A DNA stretch of 14,581 nucleotides from CAZWUK01 sp964636685 (GTDB lineage: Bacteria > Bacillota > Clostridia > Christensenellales > CAG-138), in assembly GCA_964636685.1 (NCBI GenBank), contig CAZWUK010000054.1, positions 1-14,581 of the forward strand, written 5' to 3'. Position numbers and translations under genes: made by a program. Every line of letters begins with the position of its first letter. The stretch's first letter is position 1. Of the stretch, positions 5,919-12,793 are shown in pieces. Below the pieces are notes generated by a model. That model saw only the letters and a list, made by a program, of their open reading frames with translations, did not search any database and was not told the DNA's origin.

Positions 5919-6440
5919 TTAGATTCTGACGATATAGTTTCCCTTCCGTGCTTTCGGTTCCGGGAGCGTTTCGGCGCGATAGCCAAGAATGCAGCAGCCA
6001 ACGCCCTGATACGATTCGGACAGCCCCCATTTTTTCAGCAGCGATTTTCCGGTGGGAGTTTGAAACGCCTGCCGTGCCTGATTGATCCAACAGGAATCCA
6101 CACCCACGGAAAACGCCGCGTTCATCAGATTGCCCATCACCAGACTGCCATCCTCCACGCAGGTCGTGCTTTGCGTGTCTGCCAAGACCACCACGACTGT
6201 TGGCGCGCCATAAAACGCATCCTTTCCGGGTTTGCCCTTTGCGGCGGCAATCAGATCGGAAATCTCATGTACAGTCTCGGGGTTTTGCGCCACTACCATG
6301 ACCGCGGACTGGCCGCCGTGGCCAGAAGGCGCGAAGGTACCCGCTTCCAAAATCTCGTTCAGCTGGTCATCGCTGATCTGTTCCGCCCGATAGCTTCGTA
6401 TACTCCGACGCTGCTTGAGCACGCGCAATGTTTCATTCAT
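5919..6440 (-). CDS. Nitroreductase-family FMN oxidoreductase
   Basis: Small (173 residues) cytoplasmic flavoprotein of the nitroreductase superfamily, expected to bind FMN as a homodimer and use NAD(P)H; the natural substrate is unknown. Family landmarks are the N-terminal FMN phosphate motif VLKQRRSIRSYR (8-19), ILEAGTFAPSGHGGQ (usual form APSG-x-N-x-Q), the YGAPTVVVVLAD strand, SLVMGNLMNAAFSVGVDSCWI (dimer helix), and a C-terminal GCCILGYRAETLPEPKARK block. The start at 6440 has AGGAGG 8 bases upstream and a clear promoter at 6495-6468. It is divergent from the csoR-like gene with 146 bases between starts, so shared control is possible. Confidence 0.93.
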   Translation of the reverse strand: MNETLRVLKQRRSIRSYRAEQISDDQLNEILEAGTFAPSGHGGQSAVMVVAQNPETVHEISDLIAAAKGKPGKDAFYGAPTVVVVLADTQSTTCVEDGSLVMGNLMNAAFSVGVDSCWINQARQAFQTPTGKSLLKKWGLSESYQGVGCCILGYRAETLPEPKARKGNYIVRI

Positions 6441-6467
6441 GCTTCTACCTCCTGTCTCTTTGATCTT

Positions 6468-6495
6468 ATTCTACCAGCATTTTTTTCACTTGCAA
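6468..6495 (-). promoter_or_regulatory. Promoter of the nitroreductase gene
   Basis: On the minus strand, TTGCAA (6495-6490) and TAGAAT (6473-6468) are 16 bases apart, 27 bases upstream of the ATG. The spacer contains a run of seven A. Confidence 0.7.
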
Positions 6496-6522
6496 TACAT
6501 GTTGCAACGATACATCCGTCGC

Positions 6523-6551
6523 TTGCGGTTTGCATCGGATCATGGTAGAAT
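6523..6551 (+). promoter_or_regulatory. Promoter of the csoR-like/EamA operon
   Basis: TTGCGG (6523-6528) and TAGAAT (6546-6551) are separated by exactly 17 bases. The predicted start point is about 6558, inside the operator at 6557-6575. Confidence 0.75.
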
Positions 6552-6556
6552 CTCCA

Positions 6557-6575
6557 TATCCCCCGTGGGGGGATA
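6557..6575. promoter_or_regulatory. CsoR/RcnR-type operator
   Basis: TATCCCCC-GTG-GGGGGATA is a perfect inverted repeat with 8-base arms around a 3-base centre. G/C-tract pseudopalindromes flanked by TA are typical sites of CsoR/RcnR-family tetramers. It sits between the -10 box and the ribosome binding site, ideal for autorepression: ligand binding to the repressor should release it. Confidence 0.85.
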
Positions 6576-6586
6576 CAGAGGGATAT

Positions 6587-6856
6587 ATGGAACACAAACA
6601 TACCAGTACGCAGGCGGTCATTCACCGCCTGAATCGGATCATCGGCCATTTGGAAGCCATCAAGAAGATGGTGGAAGAAAACCGGGATTGCAGCGAAGTC
6701 CTCATACAGATCGCTGCGGTAAAAAGCGCTGTGAACAGTACCGGAAAAGTGATTTTGAAAGACCATCTGAATCATTGCGTGATCGATGCGCTGGACACCG
6801 GCGACAAAAGCGTGCTTGCCGATCTGGAAAACGCCATCGACAGGCTAATTCGATGA
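6587..6856 (+). CDS. CsoR/RcnR/FrmR-family ligand-responsive repressor
   Basis: An 89-residue all-helical DNA-binding repressor (DUF156 family) that leaves DNA when its ligand (Cu(I), Ni/Co, formaldehyde or persulfide, depending on type) reacts with conserved Cys/His residues. It shows the family pattern HRLNRIIGHLEAIKKMVEENRDCSEVLIQIAAVKSAV and LKDHLNHCVIDA. Ligand residues are C35, H60 and C64, with the same spacing as C36-H61-C65 of the mycobacterial copper sensor CsoR. H3, H5 and H21 are also present, so a nickel, cobalt or formaldehyde sensor cannot be excluded. The start at 6587 has AGAGGG 6 bases upstream; an earlier in-frame ATG at 6530 lies upstream of the -10 box. The gene overlaps the exporter by four bases (ATGA) and is probably autoregulated. 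Confidence 0.92.
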   Translation: MEHKHTSTQAVIHRLNRIIGHLEAIKKMVEENRDCSEVLIQIAAVKSAVNSTGKVILKDHLNHCVIDALDTGDKSVLADLENAIDRLIR

Positions 6857-7770
6857 AGCAGTCCGCATTCGGCTCAATTGGCGCAGCCGTTTTGTCCGCG
6901 CTGCTCTACGCCCTGAGCACACCGCTTTCCAAGCTGCTTTTGACAGAGGTTTCCGCAGGGATGCTGGCATCGCTTCTTTATCTCGGCGCAGGAATCGGCA
7001 TGGGGATCTGGTACGGTGCGCAAAAGCTTACGGGACGCGCGGATGTACAAAGCGATCTTCAAAGGAGCGATTTCCGTTATGTTCTTTTCATGATTATACT
7101 GGATATTGCCGCGCCGCTGTTCTTCTTTTATGGGCTTCAGGCGTCCGGCGCCGCGAGCGCGGCATTGCTTAACAACTTCGAACTTGTCTCGACGGCGCTG
7201 ATCGCGCTTGTCCTATTTCATGAGCCGATCAGCGGGCGGCTCTGGCTCGGCATTCTTCTCATTACCGGTGCGAGTATATTGCTTTCGCTTGACGGTGCTG
7301 AGAGCGGCGCGGCGTTCTCCTTTTCCGCAAGCTCGCTCTTTATTCCGGCGGCCTGTGTTTGCTGGGGGCTGGAAAACAACTGTACCCGCATGCTGTCCTG
7401 CCGCAATTCCGTTGAGATTGTCATGGTGAAGGGACTTTTTTCGGGACTTGGCGCCGGCATTGTTGCAATGCTCCTGGGAGAAACGCTGCCGCGAATCGTC
7501 CCGGCGGTGCTGACGCTGCTGCTCGGCTTCGGCGCATATGGGGTGAGCATCCGCCTTTATGTTTATGCACAGCGCTTTCTTGGCGCGGTACGAACCGGAG
7601 TCTACTCGGCCACTACTCCGTTTTTTTCGGCAATTCTCTGCTTGTTTCTGTTTGGCGACGCGTGCAGCACCCGTTTGATTGCGGCGTTTTTCCTGATGCT
7701 TGCCGGCGTATTGCTGACGCTCCTTGCTTCCGGGCGCTCCGCTTTGCAGAAGGTGCCTCCGGTGGCATAA
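6853..7770 (+). CDS. EamA/DMT-superfamily transporter
   Basis: A 305-residue inner-membrane protein with about 10 hydrophobic spans arranged as two EamA repeats, typical of drug/metabolite exporters. Repeat 1 begins SIGAAVLSALLYALSTPLSKLLL and includes DIAAPLFFFYGLQASGAASAALLNNFELVSTALIALVLFHEPISGRLWLGILLI, the characteristic block at the end of the domain. Repeat 2 ends GVYSATTPFFSAILCLFLFGDACSTRLIAAFFLMLAGVLL. Start ATG at 6853 overlaps the repressor's stop (ATGA), so the two are translated together and the exporter is probably induced by the repressor's ligand. This partner is unusual: copper-type CsoR genes normally sit with CopA or CopZ. The substrate is unknown. Nothing clear lies in the 132 bases after it. 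Confidence 0.9.
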   Translation: MKQSAFGSIGAAVLSALLYALSTPLSKLLLTEVSAGMLASLLYLGAGIGMGIWYGAQKLTGRADVQSDLQRSDFRYVLFMIILDIAAPLFFFYGLQASGAASAALLNNFELVSTALIALVLFHEPISGRLWLGILLITGASILLSLDGAESGAAFSFSASSLFIPAACVCWGLENNCTRMLSCRNSVEIVMVKGLFSGLGAGIVAMLLGETLPRIVPAVLTLLLGFGAYGVSIRLYVYAQRFLGAVRTGVYSATTPFFSAILCLFLFGDACSTRLIAAFFLMLAGVLLTLLASGRSALQKVPPVA

Positions 7771-7902
7771 TCGGTGTATGAAGTATTTTTGAATAGGAAG
7801 ATGACGTATTTTCCCCGCCTTCGTCTTTTGCTTCTATGCAGGACTGCCGCCGGTGTATATTGAACGGATGGACGGCAATCCTTATAGCGGGAGGCGATTG
7901 TT

Positions 7903-8700
7903 ATGTTGACGGCAAAACAGCTGAAGTATTATTATGCGGAGCGCTGCTCCGGCGGAAAGCGAACGCTGGCACGGGTGCTGGATTATGTCGCGCTGCGACT
8001 CATTCTGCTGCTTGCGGCGGTCATGTTTTTCCGCGTCAAAGGCTTTGCGGCGGGGGAAGCCGTTTTTCTTGGCGTGATCGTACTATCGATTGGCATGCTG
8101 CTGTTGCACCTTGTGCATGCCGTGCGCTATGATGCTTTTGTACGCCGTGAAAATCGACGCATCCGGCAGGAGATACTGCTTCGCCGGATGATGCTTCTCC
8201 CCCATGAGGCTTTTCTTGAAAGAATACGGCCCTTGGCGGAAGAACCGCGCGTTTTTGGCATACAATGCGCTACGCCGGCAGATGCAAACAGCCTGCTGCA
8301 AATATTGCGCTTTTCCGACGGGACGTCCGCTATCGCCGTTTTTTCCACCGCGGGATACACAAAAGAAGCGCAGGATTTTGCTGGCGCCGCACCGGTCAAG
8401 CTGCATCTGTACGGCACAGAGACGCTCGAAGCGTCTGCGTTGCTGCTGGCTGAGGTCAACGTCTCTGAAATTCATGATTATATTGAAGCGGCGCTGCAAA
8501 AACGAAAGGAGCGAAAAAGACGTTTACAGGCGCAGCCGTTTGTATCGGGCAGCGCGGCAAAATATTTTTTGATTGCCGCATTGCTGACGGGCGCATCGTT
8601 TCTCACACGATATGCGCTCTATTATCGCATGCTGGCCGGTCTTTGCTCCACCATCGCCGTCCTGTCGCTGCTATTTAACAGGGGGCACGCCGCAGCCTGA
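7903..8700 (+). CDS. Membrane protein with a degenerate restriction-endonuclease-like middle domain
   Basis: A 265-residue protein I cannot name. It has two N-terminal hydrophobic spans (about 28-45 and 53-72), a soluble middle region (about 75-215), and two C-terminal spans (about 219-236 and 241-258). The middle contains AIAVFSTAGYTKEAQDFAGA followed by LHLYGTETL. This strongly recalls the C-terminal block of Mrr-like nuclease domains (TSGFTKEA...AKK...LIDGEEL). The catalytic D...E/Q-x-K core of those nucleases is not visible, so it is probably an inactive fold; this is inference by eye. RBS GGGAGG lies 9 bases before the ATG. It is followed 18 bases later, in the same frame, by the M15-like peptidase, so the two likely form an operon. 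Confidence 0.7.
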   Translation: MLTAKQLKYYYAERCSGGKRTLARVLDYVALRLILLLAAVMFFRVKGFAAGEAVFLGVIVLSIGMLLLHLVHAVRYDAFVRRENRRIRQEILLRRMMLLPHEAFLERIRPLAEEPRVFGIQCATPADANSLLQILRFSDGTSAIAVFSTAGYTKEAQDFAGAAPVKLHLYGTETLEASALLLAEVNVSEIHDYIEAALQKRKERKRRLQAQPFVSGSAAKYFLIAALLTGASFLTRYALYYRMLAGLCSTIAVLSLLFNRGHAAA

Positions 8701-8718
8701 AACAGCATACTATACGGC

Positions 8719-9357
8719 GTGGAAAAGACTTTTTTTCTCTATGACGCATATGGCGACCGGATATGGATCCGGACGCTGCCGCCGGAGGCGCAGATGCCGT
8801 TTTGCACGCATCTGCGTTTCACCGTGGAGGATTACTGCGCCTATTGCCGATCCGATCTTGTCTTTGCCGATAGGCGCTCTCTCGAGATACTCGACGCGTT
8901 TGCCTATACCTGCCCCGTTCGCTTTCGCGTAGATTATGCTTTCCGACGCGCGGAGGAGGGCGTACATCCGCTGTGGTCGGCGCATCATCGGGGCGCTGCC
9001 TTTGACCTCGGAAAGTATTTGCCCGTGGAGGAGCGCTGCGTTCTATACAAGGAAGCGCTGCGCTTTGCGCATTTTACGCGTGTTGCGCCCGCTTTTTCCG
9101 CAAATCGATGCGTTCATGTGGAAACCGGTGCGCAGCAGCCTTTCCTGCGCCCCGGCATGATCGGCCCGGAAATACTGGTGCTGCAGGATGCGCTGCGACA
9201 AATTGACGGTGCGTCCTGCGCGGTCAGCGGCTGCTTTGACCGGCAGACGCTCGATGGAATCCGACGGTTTCAAGCCAAGATGGGGCTGTCGATATCCGAC
9301 AGCGTCGGTCAAAGCGTGCGGCTTGCGCTCGAGGAGCAATTGACATTCCCAAGGTAA
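8719..9357 (+). CDS. M15-type peptidase domain with C-terminal peptidoglycan-binding domain
   Basis: Predicted zinc D,D- or L,D-carboxypeptidase acting on peptidoglycan stem peptides. The 212-residue product carries SAHHRGAAFD (87-96), an exact S-x-H-x-x-G-x-A-x-D zinc motif (ligands H89 and D96), and VHVE (132-135) with the third ligand H133. Residues about 143-208 (LRPGMIGPEILVLQDALRQI, GCFDRQTLDGIRRFQAKMGL) are a PG_binding_1 fold. No signal peptide or membrane span is visible, which is odd for a cell-wall enzyme; action in a forespore context or other export is possible. The start is uncertain: GTG 8719 has no clear ribosome binding site but may be coupled to the upstream gene; ATG 8794 has GGAGG 5 bases before it and would shorten the protein by 25 residues. 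Confidence 0.8.
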   Translation: MEKTFFLYDAYGDRIWIRTLPPEAQMPFCTHLRFTVEDYCAYCRSDLVFADRRSLEILDAFAYTCPVRFRVDYAFRRAEEGVHPLWSAHHRGAAFDLGKYLPVEERCVLYKEALRFAHFTRVAPAFSANRCVHVETGAQQPFLRPGMIGPEILVLQDALRQIDGASCAVSGCFDRQTLDGIRRFQAKMGLSISDSVGQSVRLALEEQLTFPR

Positions 9358-9368
9358 GATGCGAAAAT
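9340..9368 (+). promoter_or_regulatory. Putative promoter of the phosphohexomutase gene
   Basis: A perfect -35, TTGACA (9340-9345), lies inside the last codons of the peptidase gene, 17 bases before GAAAAT (9363-9368, 4 of 6). It would give the mutase its own transcript. Confidence 0.5.
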
Positions 9369-9401
9369 ATAGAAAAGCAAATTGGATTTAGAGGGGTGCA
9401 A

Positions 9402-10913
9402 ATGATCGATTTTAAAAAGCTGCAAAATGGCAGCGATATTCGTGGCGTCGCCATGGAAGGCGTTGCGGGACAAGCTGTCAATCTGACGTCGGAAGCCGTC
9501 GAAAAAATCGGCGCCGCCTTCGTGCTCTATCTCAAAAAGCGTCTTGGCAAGGACAAACTGCGCATCGCCGTCGGCCGTGATTCGCGCCTTTCCGGTGAAA
9601 TGCTGCGGGACGCGGTCGCCGCCGGCGTAACCTCTTTGGGCGCGGATCTTGTGGACTTCGGCCTTGCCAGTACGCCGTCGATGTTCATGTGTACGGTAAT
9701 GGAGGGCGACTGCTTTGACGGCGCGATGATGCTGACTGCGAGCCACCTGCCCTTCAATCGCAATGGCGTGAAGTTTTTCACCCGCGAGGGCGGTTTGGAA
9801 AAGAGCGATATTACGGAGATTCTTGCGCTTGCCGCAGGTGATATGCCGGAATCCGCCAAGCGGGGAACGCTGTCGCATGAGGAATTTCTCTGCGTATATG
9901 CCGCGCACCTTTGCGGCATTATCAAGGAGCGCGTCGCGGCGCAGGATTATGAGCACCCGCTTGCAGGATTCCATATCGTTGTAGACGCAGGCAACGGCGC
10001 TGGCGGCTTCTTTGCCGATCGGGTGCTTTTGCCGCTGGGCGCGGATACCTCCGGCAGTCAATTTCTGGAACCCGACGGGCATTTTCCCAACCATGCGCCC
10101 AATCCCGAAGACCAGAACGCCATGGACGCTATCGCTGACTGCGTCGCGCGGAATCACGCCGATCTTGGCATTATATTTGATACGGACGTCGATCGTGCCG
10201 GCGCGGTGGGGCCGGATGGTACGGAGGTCAATCGCAACCGCATGATCGCGCTGCTGTCGGCAATCCTGCTTGAGGAGCATCCTGGCACGACCATTGTGAC
10301 CGATTCCATCACCTCGAGCGGTCTTGCTAAGTTTATCGCTGCAAAGGGCGGCGTTCATCATCGTTTCAAGCGCGGCTACCGCAACGTCATCAATGAAGCC
10401 ATTCGTCTGAACGGTTTGGGACAGGACAGTCAGCTTGCCATTGAAACCTCCGGACACGGCGCGCTCAAGGAAAACTATTTTCTGGACGACGGTGCGTACA
10501 TGGTGACAAAGCTGCTCATCAAGATGGCACAGCTCAAACGCGAAGGCCGCTCGCTGCTCTCGCTGATCGACGATCTGGAGGAGCCGGTCGAAAGCACGGA
10601 GATTCGCATGAATCTTTGCGCGGATAATTTTGCAGGATACGGCGCACAGGTTATCGACGATCTTTTCGCCTACGCCGAAGCCGCGGAATGGGAAATTGCG
10701 CCAGATAACCATGAGGGCGTTCGCATATCCTTCCCGCAGGGCGGTGGCGACGGCTGGTTTTTACTGCGCATGTCCCTGCACGATCCGCTCATGCCGCTCA
10801 ACATTGAGAGCAACACTGTCGGCGGCGTGAAACAGATTGCAAAGAAGCTGTATGGGTTTCTTTCCAAGTATGAAAAGCTGGACAGCTCCGGGCTGCTTGC
10901 CGTGATTTCATAA
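9402..10913 (+). CDS. Phosphohexomutase (phosphoglucomutase/phosphomannomutase family)
   Basis: Cytoplasmic Mg-dependent enzyme of the alpha-D-phosphohexomutase superfamily, moving phosphate between C6 and C1 of a hexose. The 503-residue product has the superfamily blocks in order: SDIRGVAMEG near the start, AVGRDSRLSG (56-65), catalytic serine loop TASHLP (112-117, Ser114), metal loop DTDVDR (260-265), sugar-recognition loop ETSGHG (348-353), and a C-terminal phosphate-binding region around 460-475. Two blocks deviate: the serine loop has Leu where Asn is usual (TASHNP), and the C-terminal R-x-S-G-T-E-P loop reads ESNTVGG. Substrate is therefore uncertain. The start at 9402 has GAGGGG 5 bases upstream; a GTG at 9396 overlaps that site and is rejected. 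Confidence 0.9.
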   Translation: MIDFKKLQNGSDIRGVAMEGVAGQAVNLTSEAVEKIGAAFVLYLKKRLGKDKLRIAVGRDSRLSGEMLRDAVAAGVTSLGADLVDFGLASTPSMFMCTVMEGDCFDGAMMLTASHLPFNRNGVKFFTREGGLEKSDITEILALAAGDMPESAKRGTLSHEEFLCVYAAHLCGIIKERVAAQDYEHPLAGFHIVVDAGNGAGGFFADRVLLPLGADTSGSQFLEPDGHFPNHAPNPEDQNAMDAIADCVARNHADLGIIFDTDVDRAGAVGPDGTEVNRNRMIALLSAILLEEHPGTTIVTDSITSSGLAKFIAAKGGVHHRFKRGYRNVINEAIRLNGLGQDSQLAIETSGHGALKENYFLDDGAYMVTKLLIKMAQLKREGRSLLSLIDDLEEPVESTEIRMNLCADNFAGYGAQVIDDLFAYAEAAEWEIAPDNHEGVRISFPQGGGDGWFLLRMSLHDPLMPLNIESNTVGGVKQIAKKLYGFLSKYEKLDSSGLLAVIS

Positions 10914-10942
10914 TCGCGCGTCGCAGCCAAAATCAAACATTG

Positions 10943-10974
10943 AGAGCGCCCGGCGATCATTTGCCGGACGCTCT
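10943..10974. terminator. Probable bidirectional terminator between convergent genes
   Basis: AGAGCGCCCGGC and GCCGGACGCTCT flank an 8-base loop. On the minus strand the 12-bp stem is complete with one G-U pair; on the plus strand the same position is a C-A mismatch. T-rich tails are weak on both sides. It lies between the mutase stop (10913) and the UPF0210 stop (11081). The remaining 10975-11080 holds nothing I recognise. Confidence 0.6.
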
Positions 10975-11080
10975 GTTGTCGAAACGCATTGTTTCGGGGG
11001 ATTTAGGAAAGCTGTGATTCATTCGGCATGGCGACTAAGCGACTGATTATTCCGTCATCCCTTATTGAATCAGAGCTTCC

Positions 11081-12445
11081 TTAGTTTTTCAAGCTGTGAA
11101 TCGGGGCGGGAATCCTTCCGCCGCGGTGGATAAACGCTTCCGCACTGGCGGGATTGACGCGCATGACGGGCGCTCTGCCCAACAGTCCGCCAAACTCTAC
11201 GCTGTCTCCCACTTTTTTCCCCGGGGCTGGAATGATGCGCACGGCGGTTGTTTTTGCGTTAATCATACCAATGGCCGCTTCATCCGCGATAATGGCGGAG
11301 ATTGTTTCGGCGCTGGTATCTCCCGGCACCGCGATCATATCGAGTCCCACAGAGCAGACGCAGGTCATCGCTTCGAGCTTTTCGAGGGAAAGCATGCCTG
11401 CCTCCGCCGCCTCGATCATTCCCGCATCCTCGCTGACTGGAATAAATGCGCCCGACAGTCCGCCCACATGGCTGGACGCCATGACGCCGCCCTTTTTGAC
11501 CGCGTCGTTGAGCAGCGCCAGCGCCGCCGTTGTTCCGGGCGCGCCCGCGTAATCCAGTCCCATCTCTGTGAGAATGTATGCTACCGAGTCGCCTACGGCG
11601 GGTGTGGGCGCGAGCGAAAGATCCACAATGCCAAACGGAACCTGCAGGCGCTGCGACGCTTCCTTTGCTACCAGCTGTCCCATTCTTGTGATGCGGAACG
11701 CCGTTTTTTTGATGGTTTCCGCCACCACGTCAAAGGGTTCGCCTTTCACATGCTCCAAGGCGCATTTTACAACGCCCGGGCCGGAAACGCCGACATTAAT
11801 CACGCAATCCGGTTCACCAACGCCGTGGAACGCACCCGCCATGAAGGGATTGTCTTCCACGGCATTGCAAAATACCACAAGCTTTGCCGCGCCCAGCCCA
11901 TCGTTTGCGGCGGTCTTATCCGCAGTTTGCTTGACGATCCTTCCCATGCGGGCTACCGCGTCCATGTTGATGCCGGCCTTGGTTGTTCCCACGTTGACGC
12001 TGGAGCAAACGAATGATGTTTCATACAGCGACTGCGGGATGCTGTCGATCAGCGCCCGGTCGGACGACGTCGCGCCCTTGTGCACGAGCGCAGAGAAGCC
12101 GCCGATAAAATTGATGCCCAGCGTTTTTGCGGCACGATCCAGCGCCCGCGCAATGGGCGTATAGTCGCTTGCCTTGGTTCCGCCGGCGACCAACGCGATG
12201 GGCGTCACAGAAACGCGCTTGTTGACGATCGGAATGCCGAACTGTTCCTCGATTTCTTCGCCGGTTTTGACAAGGCGCTCAGCCTTGCTGCAGACCTTGT
12301 CATAGATGCGGGCGCAAAGAATATCCATGTCGTCGCTCACGCAATCCAGAAGGGAAACGCCCATTGTGATCGTTCGAATGTCGAGATTCTCCCGGTCGAT
12401 CATGCGTATGGTTTCGAGTATCTCTCCAGAATTCATCATTGCCAT
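11081..12445 (-). CDS. UPF0210/PFL (DUF711) family protein
   Basis: A 454-residue protein of the conserved UPF0210 (DUF711) family, related in fold to the pyruvate formate-lyase group but without proven activity. Recognisable blocks are the N-terminal EILETIRMIDRENLDIRTITMGVSLLDC, KRVSVTPIALVAGG, INFIGGFSALVHKG, FCNAVEDNPFMAGAFHGVGEPDCVINVGVSGPGVV, VPFGIVDLSLAPTPAVGDSVAYILTEMG and the C-terminal GGLLGRAPVMRVNP. Length is normal. GAGGAAAAACGC precedes the start and overlaps the ACT gene's stop, with 10 bases between the two genes. The ACT-UPF0210 pair is conserved in Firmicutes, which suggests the ACT protein senses a ligand for or binds this protein; this link is inference. Confidence 0.93.
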   Translation of the reverse strand: MAMMNSGEILETIRMIDRENLDIRTITMGVSLLDCVSDDMDILCARIYDKVCSKAERLVKTGEEIEEQFGIPIVNKRVSVTPIALVAGGTKASDYTPIARALDRAAKTLGINFIGGFSALVHKGATSSDRALIDSIPQSLYETSFVCSSVNVGTTKAGINMDAVARMGRIVKQTADKTAANDGLGAAKLVVFCNAVEDNPFMAGAFHGVGEPDCVINVGVSGPGVVKCALEHVKGEPFDVVAETIKKTAFRITRMGQLVAKEASQRLQVPFGIVDLSLAPTPAVGDSVAYILTEMGLDYAGAPGTTAALALLNDAVKKGGVMASSHVGGLSGAFIPVSEDAGMIEAAEAGMLSLEKLEAMTCVCSVGLDMIAVPGDTSAETISAIIADEAAIGMINAKTTAVRIIPAPGKKVGDSVEFGGLLGRAPVMRVNPASAEAFIHRGGRIPAPIHSLKN

Positions 12446-12455
12446 GCGTTTTTCC

Positions 12456-12731
12456 TCAGATCTTGTGCATCGCGTCGAATATTTCCTCGCGCTGAATACG
12501 AATGGAGACGCGCAGCGTTTCGCCGAGAAGCTGCAACAGCTCCTTCACCTCATGAAAACTGACGGTTGCTTTTTCAATATCGACCAGCATGAGCATGACG
12601 AAGATGTTGTCCTGCATGATGGTCTGCGTAATATCCAAAACATTGATTCCTGCTTCAGACAGCTTTGTTGTCACCCCGGCAATGATGCCGGTACGGTCGT
12701 TGCCCAGTACGGTAACGATTGCTTTTTGCAT
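12456..12731 (-). CDS. ACT-domain protein, UPF0237 family
   Basis: A 91-residue stand-alone ACT-domain protein of the UPF0237 family. ACT domains bind amino acids or similar small molecules and act as dimers. The sequence shows the beta-alpha-beta pattern: KAIVTVLGNDRTGIIAGVTTKLSEAGINVLDITQTIMQDNIFVMLMLVDIE, with the G-x-D-R-x-G-I loop (10-16) typical of ligand binding. The start at 12731 has GGAGG 9 bases upstream and a good promoter at 12793-12765. It is the first gene of the pair with the UPF0210 gene. Confidence 0.93.
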   Translation of the reverse strand: MQKAIVTVLGNDRTGIIAGVTTKLSEAGINVLDITQTIMQDNIFVMLMLVDIEKATVSFHEVKELLQLLGETLRVSIRIQREEIFDAMHKI

Positions 12732-12764
12732 ATCTGTATTTCCTCCGGTATGATCTGTTGCTTT

Positions 12765-12793
12765 ATTGTACCCGTTCGCCGCCCGGGAATCAA
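12765..12793 (-). promoter_or_regulatory. Promoter of the ACT-UPF0210 operon
   Basis: On the minus strand, TTGATT (12793-12788) and TACAAT (12770-12765) are 17 bases apart, 33 bases upstream of the ACT start. The -35 overlaps the stop codon of the upstream membrane protein gene. This separates the pair from that gene. Confidence 0.8.

Noticed and set aside
5501..5929. Plus-strand open frame of 142 codons in the intergenic region
   Set aside because: It crosses a long hairpin, has skewed Arg/Pro/Ser composition and no ribosome binding site or known motif.
6415..6852. N-terminal extension of the EamA gene through the repressor
   Set aside because: The frame is open by chance; the real start is the ATGA overlap at 6853, where hydrophobic sequence begins.
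7771..7902. Possible sporulation (sigma-F/G) promoter in front of the nuclease-like gene
   Set aside because: GTATA-like and -10-like fragments were seen, but spacing and conserved bases do not fit.
9309..10712. Long minus-strand open frame of 467 codons
   Set aside because: It runs antisense to the phosphohexomutase, whose motifs are unmistakable, and it has no recognisable domain.
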